Positions 18,264 to 26,671 of a DNA stretch of 64,000 bases are shown in pieces; positions within the stretch are counted from its first letter, which is position 1; each line of letters begins with the position of its first letter. The notes under the pieces are model-generated. The model searched no databases, had not been told where the DNA came from, and worked only from the letters and a program-made list of their open reading frames with translations. Position numbers and translations under genes: made by a program. The DNA lies in assembly GCF_900091955.1 (NCBI RefSeq), contig NZ_FMDF01000058.1, positions 1-64,000 on the forward strand, in the 5' to 3' direction. The DNA comes from Streptomyces sp. Ncost-T10-10d (GTDB lineage: Bacteria; Actinomycetota; Actinomycetes; Streptomycetales; Streptomycetaceae).

Positions 18264-18463
18264 CCGGACCGCGCAGGACGGATCCACGCGCCTCCTCTCC
18301 GTGTCGCCACGACGTTCTTGCGGCATACAAACAGTGTCTGGACGGCGTCCGGGCGGCATCCGGCCGCCGCCAGGCGTAAGGATTCGGCGCCACGCTGGGC
18401 TTCGCTGGTTTGAGTACGTTGTCAGTGGGTCAGTGCACTATCGGGGTGGGAGGTGGCGTGGTG

Positions 18464-19717
18464 ATGACGCACGCGGCGTACGACTGCGATGTGCTGGTGA
18501 TCGGCGGCGGGATCGTCGGCCTGTCGACGGCGTATGCGATCACGCGCACCGCTCCGGGCACCCGGGTGGCGGTGCTGGAGAAGGAGTGGGGCCCCGCCCG
18601 TCACCAGACCGGGCGCAACAGCGGAGTGATCCACAGCGGCATCTACTACCGCCCCGGCTCGCTCAAGGCCCGTTACGCGGTGCGCGGCGCCGCCGAAATG
18701 GTCGATTTCTGCGCCGAGCACGGCATCGCGCACGCGGTGACCGGCAAGCTGATCGTCGCGACCGAGCGGTCCGAGCTGCCCCGGCTGCACGCACTGGTCC
18801 AGCGCGGTCGGCAGCACGGGCTGCCGGTGCGCGAGCTGGGGCCCGCCCAGATCGCGGAGTACGAGCCGCAGGTGCACGGGATCGCCGCGATCCGCGTCGG
18901 AACGACCGGGGTGTGCGATTTCGGGGCGGTCGCGGCGCGGTTCGCCGCCGAGGTGAGCGGGGCGGGCGGGGTGATCCGTTACGGGGCGGAGGTCACCGCG
19001 ATCGACCGGCGCCCCTGGGGCGTGGCGGTGCGTACGGCGGACGGTCCGGTGGTACGGGCCCGGGTGCTGGTCAACTGCGCGGGGCTGCACTGCGACCGGG
19101 TGGCGCGGCTCGCGGGCGACGACCCGGGGGTGCGGATCGTGCCCTTCCGGGGGGAGTACTACGAGCTGGCACGGCCGGAGCTGGTGCGCGGCCTGGTCTA
19201 TCCGGTGCCCGATCCGGCGTTCCCGTTCCTCGGCGTGCATCTGACCCGTGGCCACGACGGCAGCGTCCACGTCGGGCCGAACGCGGTGCCGGCGCTGGCC
19301 CGCGAGGGGTACGGCTGGCCCGTCGTACGCCCCCGTGAGCTGGCGGACACCCTGGCCTGGCCCGGCACCTGGCAGATCGCGCGCAGACACTGGCGCTACG
19401 GCGCGGGCGAGGTGCACCGTTCACTGTCGAAGCGGGCGTTCACGAAAGCCGTGCAACGGCTGCTGCCCGAGGTCACGGAGTCCGATCTGCGTCCGGCCAC
19501 GGCCGGGGTCAGGGCCCAGGCCGTGCTCCGGGACGGCACCCTGGTGGACGACTTCCTGATCCGCGAGGCCCCGCACACCGTGCACGTGCTGAACGCTCCG
19601 TCGCCCGCCGCGACGGCCTCCCTGCCCATCGGGCGGGAGGTGGCACGCAGGGCGCTGCTCCGGGCACGGGGGACGGGGTGGAAGCCGCCCGCCGTAGAAT
19701 CGGGGCATTGTGTCTGA
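18464..19717 (+). CDS. lhgO: L-2-hydroxyglutarate oxidase
   Basis: A 417-residue FAD-dependent DAO-family oxidoreductase. It matches LhgO, which oxidises L-2-hydroxyglutarate to 2-oxoglutarate. The N-terminal Rossmann motif is DVLVIGGGIVGLSTAYAI; the family-typical NSGVIHSGIYYRPGSLKA follows, and near the end RPATAGVRAQ and NAPSPAATASLPIG. GGGAGG at 18448 could serve ATG 18464 or the GTG codons at 18458 and 18461. The 3' end overlaps the start of trmB by 8 bp, so the two are probably co-transcribed and translationally coupled. Confidence 0.85.
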   Translation: MTHAAYDCDVLVIGGGIVGLSTAYAITRTAPGTRVAVLEKEWGPARHQTGRNSGVIHSGIYYRPGSLKARYAVRGAAEMVDFCAEHGIAHAVTGKLIVATERSELPRLHALVQRGRQHGLPVRELGPAQIAEYEPQVHGIAAIRVGTTGVCDFGAVAARFAAEVSGAGGVIRYGAEVTAIDRRPWGVAVRTADGPVVRARVLVNCAGLHCDRVARLAGDDPGVRIVPFRGEYYELARPELVRGLVYPVPDPAFPFLGVHLTRGHDGSVHVGPNAVPALAREGYGWPVVRPRELADTLAWPGTWQIARRHWRYGAGEVHRSLSKRAFTKAVQRLLPEVTESDLRPATAGVRAQAVLRDGTLVDDFLIREAPHTVHVLNAPSPAATASLPIGREVARRALLRARGTGWKPPAVESGHCV

Positions 19718-20618
19718 GTCCTTGAACCCCTCCGCGAGTCCTTCCGCCCCGACGCCCGGCGAGGCCGCGGCCGGAACGAGCAGCGCCGCAGCCGAGACGG
19801 GCACCGTCTCCTCGGTCCACGCCCCCGCCTCCGCCGCAGCCGGGATTCCGGACGATCTGCGCGCCGCCTCCTTCGAGCGGCAGCGCAGGCTGCGCCAGGA
19901 GCCGCGCTTCCCCGGCGGACCCGCGATCGATCCGGCCGGATCGCACCACGAGCGCCGGATCCGCAGCTTCCAGCCGCGCCGCAGCCGCGTCACGCCCGGC
20001 CAGGAGGACGCCCTGCTGAGGCTCTGGCCGAAGTGGGGCCTGGACATCGACGGGCAGCGCGTCCTCGACCTGCCCGAGCTGTTCGACGGGCTCCCGGCCG
20101 TGCTGGAGATCGGTTTCGGAATGGGTGAGGCCACAGCGCAGATGGCGGCCGACGACCCGGGTACGGGCATTCTCGCCGTCGATGTGCACACCCCGGGCCA
20201 GGGAAATCTGCTGGGCCTCGCGGACCGGAACGGCCTGTCCAACATCCGGGTCGCCAACGGTGACGCGATCATCCTGCTGCGCGAGATGCTGAAGCCGGAC
20301 TCGCTGGACGGACTGCGGGTGTACTTCCCCGACCCGTGGCCCAAGAAGCGCCATCACAAGCGGCGGCTGATCCAGCCGGAGTTCCTCGATCTGGTGGCGC
20401 AGCGGCTGAAGCCGGGGGCCGTGATCCACTGTGCGACCGACTGGGAGCCGTACGCCGAGCAGATGCTTGAGGTGCTGACCGCGCATCCCCTCTTCGAGAA
20501 CACCCTGGCGGACGGCGGCTATGCGCCGCGGCCGGCGTTCCGGCCGCTGACCCGGTTCGAGGGGCAGGGCCTCGACAAGGGCCATGTCGTGCACGACCTG
20601 CTCTTCGCCCGCCGCTGA
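19710..20618 (+). CDS. trmB: tRNA (guanine-N7-)-methyltransferase
   Basis: A 302-residue TrmB that makes m7G46 in the tRNA variable loop using S-adenosylmethionine. The SAM-binding motif is VLEIGFGMGEATAQMA, and the family signature is YFPDPWPKKRHHKRRL with ATDWEPYAEQM after it. The first 75 residues are a Ser/Ala-rich extension beyond the roughly 220-residue enzyme core, common in actinobacterial copies. The GTG start lies inside the end of lhgO. Confidence 0.93.
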   Translation: MSESLNPSASPSAPTPGEAAAGTSSAAAETGTVSSVHAPASAAAGIPDDLRAASFERQRRLRQEPRFPGGPAIDPAGSHHERRIRSFQPRRSRVTPGQEDALLRLWPKWGLDIDGQRVLDLPELFDGLPAVLEIGFGMGEATAQMAADDPGTGILAVDVHTPGQGNLLGLADRNGLSNIRVANGDAIILLREMLKPDSLDGLRVYFPDPWPKKRHHKRRLIQPEFLDLVAQRLKPGAVIHCATDWEPYAEQMLEVLTAHPLFENTLADGGYAPRPAFRPLTRFEGQGLDKGHVVHDLLFARR

Positions 20619-20702
20619 GACCTGCGCGCGGAGCCGGTTACGGGACCTGACGGACCCGTCGCCCCATGGCCAGCTGTCAGTGCTGCTCGTTAGGGTCATC
20701 GG

Positions 20703-22250
20703 GTGGTGTCCGACGGGTCTGTCCAGCAGCGGCAGTCGCAGCCGGCCGTCCCGCTCCTCGAGGAGCAGCGGGTCGGTGAGATCCTGGCTGCCGTGCCGGA
20801 GCGCAGGCACTGGCGTTACCGGCCGCGCCGCGTCGGCATGGTGTGGCGCAGCAGGACATTCCGCATCGCGGCCGTGTTCACGGTGCTGGCGCTGTGCGGT
20901 CTGGCGATCCTGGCCCTGGTCCGCGATCAGACGGGCACCGAGGGGTTTCTCGTAGGTCTGGGTCTTGCCGTGCTGCCCGTCCCGCTCCTGATGGCGGCGT
21001 TCCGCTGGCTGGACCGGGTCGAACCGGCACCGTGGCGGAATCTGCTGTTCTCCTTCGCCTGGGGTGCGTTCGCGGCCGCCCTGGTCGCGATCATCGCAAA
21101 TTCGTTCGCTACCCGCTGGATAGCCACGGCCACCGCCGACCCGTCGGGCGCCGACACCCTCGGCGCCACGGTCATAGCGCCGGTCATCGAGGAGAGCGCC
21201 AAGGCCGTTGCCGTCCTGCTGATCTTCCTGTTCCGAAGACGGGAGTTCAACGGAATCGTCGACGGTGTCGTCGTCGCCGGCTTCACCGCGAGCGGCTTCG
21301 CCTTCACCGAGAACATCCTCTACCTGGGCACCGCCTTCGGTGAGGACCAGCAGATAGGCACCTCGGGCGTCGTCTCGGTGACCGCCGCGACGTTCTTCGT
21401 CCGGGCGGTGATGTCGCCGTTCGCGCACCCGCTCTTCACGGTGCTGACCGGAATTGGTTTCGGGCTCGCGGCGGTCAGTGCGCGGCACCGCCGGATCCGC
21501 CGCATCGCGCTGCCGCTGCTGGGTCTCGTCCTCGCCATGGGCATGCACGCCCTGTGGAACGGGTCGGCGTCATTCGGCCCGTACGGCTTCTATGCCGTGT
21601 ACGGGGTGTTCATGGTCCCGGTCTTCGGCCTGGTGACCTGGCTGGCGATCTGGTCGCGCCAGCGGGAGCTGCGTACACTCTCGGCCGAGCTGCCCGCCTA
21701 TGCGGCGGCCGGCTGGCTGACGCCCGCCGAACCGCTCGCCCTCTCCTCGATGCGGGCCCGCGGCATGGCACGCGACGCGGCACGCCTTCGACACGTCGCC
21801 CCGGCCTGGGGAAGCCCGTACGGACCGGGATACGCGCAGGCACACCCGCCGGGATTCGGGCCGGGTCAGGTGCCGCCCGGGCGCGGGCCGTCCGCCCGGT
21901 TCAGGGCTCGTGCCGACGCGCAGGCCAAGGCCCACGGCAGGGCTGCCGCCCGCGCCGTCGCCGAGTACGAATCGTTCGCGACATCACTGGCCTCGCTGCG
22001 CCGACGGGCCCGCCGCGGGGCGGCGGGCCCGGACTTCGCCGAGCGCGAGCTGGAGCTGCTGCACCATCTCTGGCAGCGCAGGGACGTGGCCGCTCCCGCG
22101 CTGACGTACGCGGCGCAGGCGACGGGCCGCCTGCGCCCCCATCACCTGCCGACGGCCCCTTACGCATACCCGTTCCCGCAGCACGCGCAGTACGGCGGCT
22201 ACGGCTACAACCCCTATCTGACCCCGCACCGGCCGCCGCCACAGCAGTAA
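20703..22250 (+). CDS. PrsW-family intramembrane metalloprotease
   Basis: A 515-residue membrane protein with about eight hydrophobic helices between residues 50 and 320. It carries the conserved PrsW elements: PVIEESAKAVAVLL (EExxK), then FNGIVDGVVVAGFTASGFAFTENI and a histidine-bearing AMGMHALWNGSA. PrsW in Bacillus cleaves the anti-sigma factor RsiW, so a site-1 protease role in envelope signalling is possible. The C-terminal 190 residues are hydrophilic, with Pro/Gly/Tyr-rich sequence outside the catalytic domain. It starts 84 bp after trmB; the preceding AT-richer stretch (CTCGTTAGGGT) may hold a promoter. Confidence 0.85.
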   Translation: MVSDGSVQQRQSQPAVPLLEEQRVGEILAAVPERRHWRYRPRRVGMVWRSRTFRIAAVFTVLALCGLAILALVRDQTGTEGFLVGLGLAVLPVPLLMAAFRWLDRVEPAPWRNLLFSFAWGAFAAALVAIIANSFATRWIATATADPSGADTLGATVIAPVIEESAKAVAVLLIFLFRRREFNGIVDGVVVAGFTASGFAFTENILYLGTAFGEDQQIGTSGVVSVTAATFFVRAVMSPFAHPLFTVLTGIGFGLAAVSARHRRIRRIALPLLGLVLAMGMHALWNGSASFGPYGFYAVYGVFMVPVFGLVTWLAIWSRQRELRTLSAELPAYAAAGWLTPAEPLALSSMRARGMARDAARLRHVAPAWGSPYGPGYAQAHPPGFGPGQVPPGRGPSARFRARADAQAKAHGRAAARAVAEYESFATSLASLRRRARRGAAGPDFAERELELLHHLWQRRDVAAPALTYAAQATGRLRPHHLPTAPYAYPFPQHAQYGGYGYNPYLTPHRPPPQQ

Positions 22251-22314
22251 CGCAGCGTTCCAGGGGCGTTCGCCAGCCGTCGTCCGCCCATCCGTGGACG
22301 GCCCGGCCGCCCCG

Positions 22315-23259
22315 TCAGGCGGATGCCTCGGTGAGGTCCGCCAGTTCCTGCTCGGTCAGCGAGAGGTCGGCGACGGCCACCAGGGCGGGCAGCTGCTCGA
22401 CCGTACGGGCCGAGGCGATCGGCGCGGCGACGGTCGGCCGGGACGCGAGCCACGCAAGCGCGACGGTCGCGATCTCCGCGCCGCGCTCCTGGGCGACCTT
22501 GTCGAGCGCCGCCAGGACCTTCTGCCCCCGGTCCGACTCCAGGTACTGACCGGCCTTCTCGGCCCGCGCGCTCTCCACCGAAGCGCCCGGACGGTACTTA
22601 CCGGTGAGGAACCCGGAGGCCAGGGCGAAGTACGGGACGGCGGCGAGCCCGGCCCGGGCGGCCGTGTCCTGGAGCTCACCCTCGTACGTGTCGCGGGAGA
22701 CCAGGTTGTAGTGCGGCTGCAGTGCGACGTAACGGGCCAGCCCCTCGCGCTCCGAGAAGTCCAAGGACGCCTGCAGCCGCTCGGGGCTGATGTTGGAGGC
22801 GCCGATCTCCCGGACCTTGCCCTCCTGCACCAGGTGGTCGAGAGCGGTGATGATCTCCTCGACCGGGACGGTCTCGTCGTCGAAGTGGGTGTAGTACAGA
22901 TCGATGTGGTCGGTGCCGAGCCGGCGCAGTGACTCCTCGGCCGCGGCCTTGATGTTCGCGGCGGAGAGTCCCTTGTACGAGGGGTGGGCGCCGACCTTGG
23001 TGGCGACGACGATGTCGGAACGGTTGGAGCGTGCCGCGAGCCACTTGCCGATGACGGTCTCCGACTCGCCGCCCTCGTTGCCCGGGATCCAGGCGGAGTA
23101 GGCGTCGGCGGTGTCGATGAAGTTGCCGCCCGCCGCGGCGTAGGCGTCCAGCACGGCGAACGACTGCGCCTCGTCGGCGGTCCAGCCGAAGACGTTGCCG
23201 CCGAGGGCGAGCGGGAAGACCTGGAGGTCGGAGGGGCCCAGCTTACGAAGAGAAGTCAT
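22315..23259 (-). CDS. Aldo/keto reductase
   Basis: A 314-residue TIM-barrel NADPH-dependent oxidoreductase of the AKR superfamily. Catalytic tetrad candidates are Asp and Tyr in DTADAYSAW, Lys in VVATKVG and His in YYTHFD. The cofactor site includes EIGASNISPERL and, near the C-terminus, APIASARTVEQL. Usual length. It is convergent with the PrsW-family gene. The physiological carbonyl substrate is unknown. Confidence 0.88.
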   Translation of the reverse strand: MTSLRKLGPSDLQVFPLALGGNVFGWTADEAQSFAVLDAYAAAGGNFIDTADAYSAWIPGNEGGESETVIGKWLAARSNRSDIVVATKVGAHPSYKGLSAANIKAAAEESLRRLGTDHIDLYYTHFDDETVPVEEIITALDHLVQEGKVREIGASNISPERLQASLDFSEREGLARYVALQPHYNLVSRDTYEGELQDTAARAGLAAVPYFALASGFLTGKYRPGASVESARAEKAGQYLESDRGQKVLAALDKVAQERGAEIATVALAWLASRPTVAAPIASARTVEQLPALVAVADLSLTEQELADLTEASA

Positions 23260-23399
23260 ACCTTGATCAACGGACTCCGGCGGGTCCGCTATTCCGGCAG
23301 ACCGGCAGCCCTGACGTCGGGGGGTGAGCGCCAGGACTGCCGGGGTTCAACGGCCTGTGAACCGGATCGGATCACGAAGGCCGGGAGGCGGCCGGCGGA

Positions 23400-24518
23400 T
23401 CAGGGGTTGAGGCCCTTGTCGCGCAGCCAGGCCATCGGGTCGATGCCCGTACCGTCGGAGGTGTGGACCTCCAGGTGGAGGTGCGGGCCCGTGACATTGC
23501 CGGTCGCGCCGACCCGGCCGATGGTCTCACCGGTGGTGACCTTCTGGCCGACACTGACGCCGATCGAGGACTGGTGGCAGAACCACAGCTCCGTACCGTC
23601 GTCGAGCTCCAGCACCGTGCGGTAGCCGTACGAACCGGACCAGCCCGCCGACTTGATGGTGCCGCCGTGCACGGCCTTGATCGGGGTGCCGGTCGGCGCC
23701 GCGAAGTCGAGGCCGGTGTGGTGGCCGGAGGACCACATCGAGCCGGCCTGACCGAAGGTCGAGGTGATCGTGTACGAGGAGGTCGGAATGGCGTAGCTGG
23801 CGGCGAGCTTGGCGAGCCGCAGGGCCTCGGCCTTCGCCTTGGCTTCCTCCTCGGCCTTCTTCTTCTCGGCGGCGGCCTTGGCCTCGGCCGCGTCCTGCTG
23901 CTTCTTGGCCTCGGCGGCGGCCTTCTCCGCAGCCGCCTTCTCCTGGGCCGCCTTGGCCTCGGCGTCGGCGGCGTCCTGCTGCTGCTCGGCCTGCTGGAGG
24001 ATGCGGGCGCGGAGTGCCTCGCCCGCGTCCGTCGTGCCCTGCTCGGCCTCGGCGGTGGTGAGACCGGCGGTGGTGAGCGGGGCGGCTGCGGCGGCGGCCG
24101 CGGACTTGTCGGCCTCGGACTCACCGGAGAACAGGGAACCCACGCCGGGAAGAGACTTGGCGTCGGGGAGGTTGTCCGAGATGGAGTCGGGAAGAGAGAT
24201 GGAGACCGGCGGCTTGCTCTGCGCGGTGGCCATGCCGCCCGCGCCGACTGCCGCGATGACGCCGACCCCGAGCACCGTGGAGCTACGGGCAAGTCCGTTG
24301 CGCTGCTTGGCGACGCGGTGCTTACCGCGTACGGGGCGGACGGACTCCTCGGTGGGGTTCCACTCGTCCCAGCTTCTGTCGGGCTCGCCGTTGCCGTCGG
24401 CGCGGAATTCGCCACCGAACTCACCGGCGAAGTCGCCACCCGTCTCGGCGCCGAAGTCGGAGCTGAACTCGGGACTGAACCGAGAGGGGGCCTCGGGGGC
24501 AGGCTTGTTGGACGCCAC
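23400..24518 (-). CDS. M23 peptidoglycan endopeptidase, coiled-coil type
   Basis: A 372-residue envelope hydrolase. A charged N-terminus (about 1-75) precedes one membrane anchor or signal segment (about 80-100; LGVGVIAAVGAGGMATA). An Ala/Lys/Glu/Gln coiled coil follows (about 165-235). The C-terminal LytM domain (about 245-365) has the zinc and catalytic motifs HHTGLDFA and HLHLEV. The coiled coil resembles other regulated LytM proteins that act at division or growth sites. A c-di-AMP riboswitch lies directly upstream, so expression should respond to that second messenger, as known for streptomycete cell-wall hydrolases. Confidence 0.92.
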   Translation of the reverse strand: MASNKPAPEAPSRFSPEFSSDFGAETGGDFAGEFGGEFRADGNGEPDRSWDEWNPTEESVRPVRGKHRVAKQRNGLARSSTVLGVGVIAAVGAGGMATAQSKPPVSISLPDSISDNLPDAKSLPGVGSLFSGESEADKSAAAAAAAPLTTAGLTTAEAEQGTTDAGEALRARILQQAEQQQDAADAEAKAAQEKAAAEKAAAEAKKQQDAAEAKAAAEKKKAEEEAKAKAEALRLAKLAASYAIPTSSYTITSTFGQAGSMWSSGHHTGLDFAAPTGTPIKAVHGGTIKSAGWSGSYGYRTVLELDDGTELWFCHQSSIGVSVGQKVTTGETIGRVGATGNVTGPHLHLEVHTSDGTGIDPMAWLRDKGLNP

Positions 24519-24540
24519 GGGGGCGCACTCCTTTCCTTCC

Positions 24541-24690
24541 TTCTCGCCTACCGGGTTAGCTGACGGGTTCGGAGCAGGAAGGTCTCCTACGGGCGCCTCT
24601 GCCTCTCACGAGACACAGGTGTCCGATTCACCCCATGTAGGTGGTTCCCCGGTTCCCTTGCGGAATTCGGCGCTCGCGCACGGTGCCGCC
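24541..24690 (-). ncRNA. ydaO-type c-di-AMP riboswitch
   Basis: On the minus strand, 5' to 3', the leader carries the conserved blocks of the ydaO/yuaA class. These are CGCCGAATTCCGCAAGGGAA, then CCGGGGAACCACC, GGGGTGAATCGG, and near the end CCGAACCCGTCAGCTAACCC followed by GGTAGGCG. The terminal CGCC/GGCG pairing closes the P1 helix. It ends about 22 bases before the M23 peptidase start. In known cases c-di-AMP binding turns expression off. The boundaries are approximate. Confidence 0.93.
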
Positions 24691-24943
24691 ACTGACGACG
24701 GCTGGGACGACCGCGCTGCGTTATCGAACGTTAATAGACACACGGGTCTGATTCCAAGCTGTTCCCACTGATCGTTCAGGTCTTTGGCCTGGACTTTACG
24801 GGACACAACCGGGTGGAATCGGACGAGTTGATCGACCTTCAGTCATTACCCCGTTTCTGACGTTGCGTCAAATGTTATGCGGAGCGACGCCTTTCGGTTA
24901 CGTACGGTGGCATTCCGCGCCCGGGTTCGCACCCCAGGCCGCG

Positions 24944-25033
24944 CGAAACATCCGGCCCGTGCGAAATATCCGGCCCGCACGAGGCAGCCGGCCCGCACGA
25001 AGCACTCGATCCGCACGAAGCACCCGCCCCACC
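24944..25033. repeat. Tandem repeat, five 18-bp units
   Basis: Five consecutive 18-bp units begin at 24944, 24962, 24980, 24998 and 25016. The clearest is CGAAATATCCGGCCCGCA; the others differ at a few positions and the last is degenerate. The block lies between the SpoIIE-type gene stop (25036) and the leader of the M23 gene, in the 3' untranslated part. Function unknown. Confidence 0.75.
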
Positions 25034-25035
25034 CG

Positions 25036-26193
25036 TCACGCCTCCTCCAGGCCTACGATCTTCACGGTCCTGCGCCGGTCCGGCTGCCCCTCCGCGGGAC
25101 ATACGACCGCGAGCAGCGCCATGTCGTCGGTCGTCTCGCCTCCGGTGTGCAGCCGCACGTCATCGGTCAGCGCGGACAACAATTCCTCGGGCCCCGGAAA
25201 GATCCGCCCGTGCAGCCGGGCCGCCGGGTCGTAGAAGACCCCATCGGCGTTCCGCGCCTCGGAGAGGCCGTCGGTGTAGAGGAGCAGGGTCGTCCCCGCC
25301 GGCAGTTCCCACTCGTCCGCCCGGTCGGGCCACACCCCCAGGTCCATCCCGAGCGGCAGCGCGGGCACCGTGGGCCCCAGCACCTCCACCGCCCCGCCCG
25401 GGTGCAGCAGGATCGGCTCGGGATGACCACGGTTGACGATCCGCACCCGGGACACCCCGGACGGGATCTCGGCCAGTACGGCGGTGATGAAGCCTTCGAC
25501 CGCGTCCAGCCCGCCCCGCGCCCCCTCCCGCGCCAGCGCCCGTTCCAGCCGCTGTGCCACGCCCTCCAGCGACCGCTCCTGTTCGGCCGCCTCCCGGAAC
25601 GCCCCGATGGCAACCGCCACCGACTCCACGGCGCCGAGCCCCTTCCCCCGCACGTCCCCGACCACCAGTCGCACCCCCTGAGGGGTGTCCGCCACGGCGA
25701 ACAGGTCGCCGCCGACGAACTCGTCCGCCTGCGCCGCCACGTACCGCGCCGCCACATGCAGCCCGCCGATCCGGTCGGACGGCTTCGGCAGCACCGCCCG
25801 CATGGCGGTCTCCGCGATGACCCGCGCGGAGGCCAGCTGCTCGTTGCCGCGCCGCACGACCGCGTTGATCACGACCGCGAGCGCCGAGACGGTGGCCAGA
25901 GTGAGCAACTCGATCAACGGCACTGCCAGAGGCAAAGAGTTGCTGTACAGCCGCAGCACGGTGACGGCCACCATGGAGGCAATGCCGATGCAGATGGTGC
26001 TGGACAGCGAGAAGAACGGCGCGGCGATCAGCGGCGCCGCCACGAACAGCGGAATGGCGGTGAAGATCGGCGGGGTGAGGAGATCGAACACCAGCCCGCC
26101 GATGATCATCAGGGCAGGCAGCATGCGGACGAACCGCCGGGTACGGGTGTCGCCCTCGGCATGTCTGCCGCGCCGCTTCAGCCGCTTCCACAC
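25036..26193 (-). CDS. Membrane SpoIIE-type PP2C phosphatase
   Basis: A 385-residue protein. About three or four N-terminal transmembrane helices (about 15-115; MLPALMIIGGLVFDLL, then FVAAPLIAAPFF) precede a SpoIIE phosphatase domain (about 150-370). Metal-site motifs are VGGDLFAVAD, VVGDVRGKGLGA and LLLYTDGLSEAR. It lacks the PAS and HATPase domains of the other SpoIIE protein in this window. GTG 26193 is chosen because CAGGAG precedes it by 7 bases; the open frame reaches 26286, but that extension is Arg-rich and lacks such a site. It probably dephosphorylates an anti-anti-sigma factor from the membrane. Partner unknown. Confidence 0.87.
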   Translation of the reverse strand: MWKRLKRRGRHAEGDTRTRRFVRMLPALMIIGGLVFDLLTPPIFTAIPLFVAAPLIAAPFFSLSSTICIGIASMVAVTVLRLYSNSLPLAVPLIELLTLATVSALAVVINAVVRRGNEQLASARVIAETAMRAVLPKPSDRIGGLHVAARYVAAQADEFVGGDLFAVADTPQGVRLVVGDVRGKGLGAVESVAVAIGAFREAAEQERSLEGVAQRLERALAREGARGGLDAVEGFITAVLAEIPSGVSRVRIVNRGHPEPILLHPGGAVEVLGPTVPALPLGMDLGVWPDRADEWELPAGTTLLLYTDGLSEARNADGVFYDPAARLHGRIFPGPEELLSALTDDVRLHTGGETTDDMALLAVVCPAEGQPDRRRTVKIVGLEEA

Positions 26194-26393
26194 CTGTGGT
26201 CTCCTGCCCGGTACGCGCGCGGCTGCGGACGGTACCGCGCCCCACCCCCAGACTCGCCGGAGCGGAACCGCGCGGCGACTCCTCATCGACCAATGGGAGT
26301 ACGTGCGTGGTACAGCTCACACACCGCCCGGACCTGCTCCTTCATGGGCCCACAGGCCGGCCGTGCCACGCGCCGGAGCGCGACGCGGAAATG

Positions 26394-26433
26394 AATCAGG
26401 CCCGGCACGCTGCATGCGTGCCGGGCCTGATTC
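26394..26433 (-). terminator. Terminator of the initiator tRNA gene
   Basis: A 17-bp stem with one bulged base (AATCAG...GCACGC and its complement) and a 5-base loop, starting 7 bp downstream of the tRNA on the minus strand. Confidence 0.75.
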
Positions 26434-26439
26434 TTCAGT

Positions 26440-26513
26440 AGCGGGGACAGGATTTGAACCTGCGACCTCTGGGTTATGAGCCCAGCGAGCTACCGAGCTG
26501 CTCCACCCCGCGT
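26440..26513 (-). tRNA. tRNA-fMet (CAU), initiator
   Basis: A 74-nt cloverleaf on the minus strand with anticodon CAT in CTGGGCTCATAACCCAG. Three consecutive G-C pairs at the bottom of the anticodon stem, and an unpaired first acceptor position (C1 opposite T72), are initiator hallmarks. CCA is not encoded. Confidence 0.93.
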
Positions 26514-26671
26514 CGATGAACACAACTCTACGGCATGTCCGGCGCGCGAATGACCACTCGGCGAATCATGGCCGCTCGGCGCCCGGTCCGTGCTCCCCGT
26601 GTGGTGACGGCGAACAGCGCGACTGCCGTCCCCTCCCCCTCAGTTCGTCCCGGCGATACGAGGAGTGGCCT

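Noticed and set aside
24606..24806. A 66-codon minus-strand gene upstream of the M23 gene
   Set aside because: It overlaps the conserved riboswitch elements, which explain the sequence better.
24944..25033. CRISPR array
   Set aside because: Units are contiguous without unique spacers and there are no cas genes.
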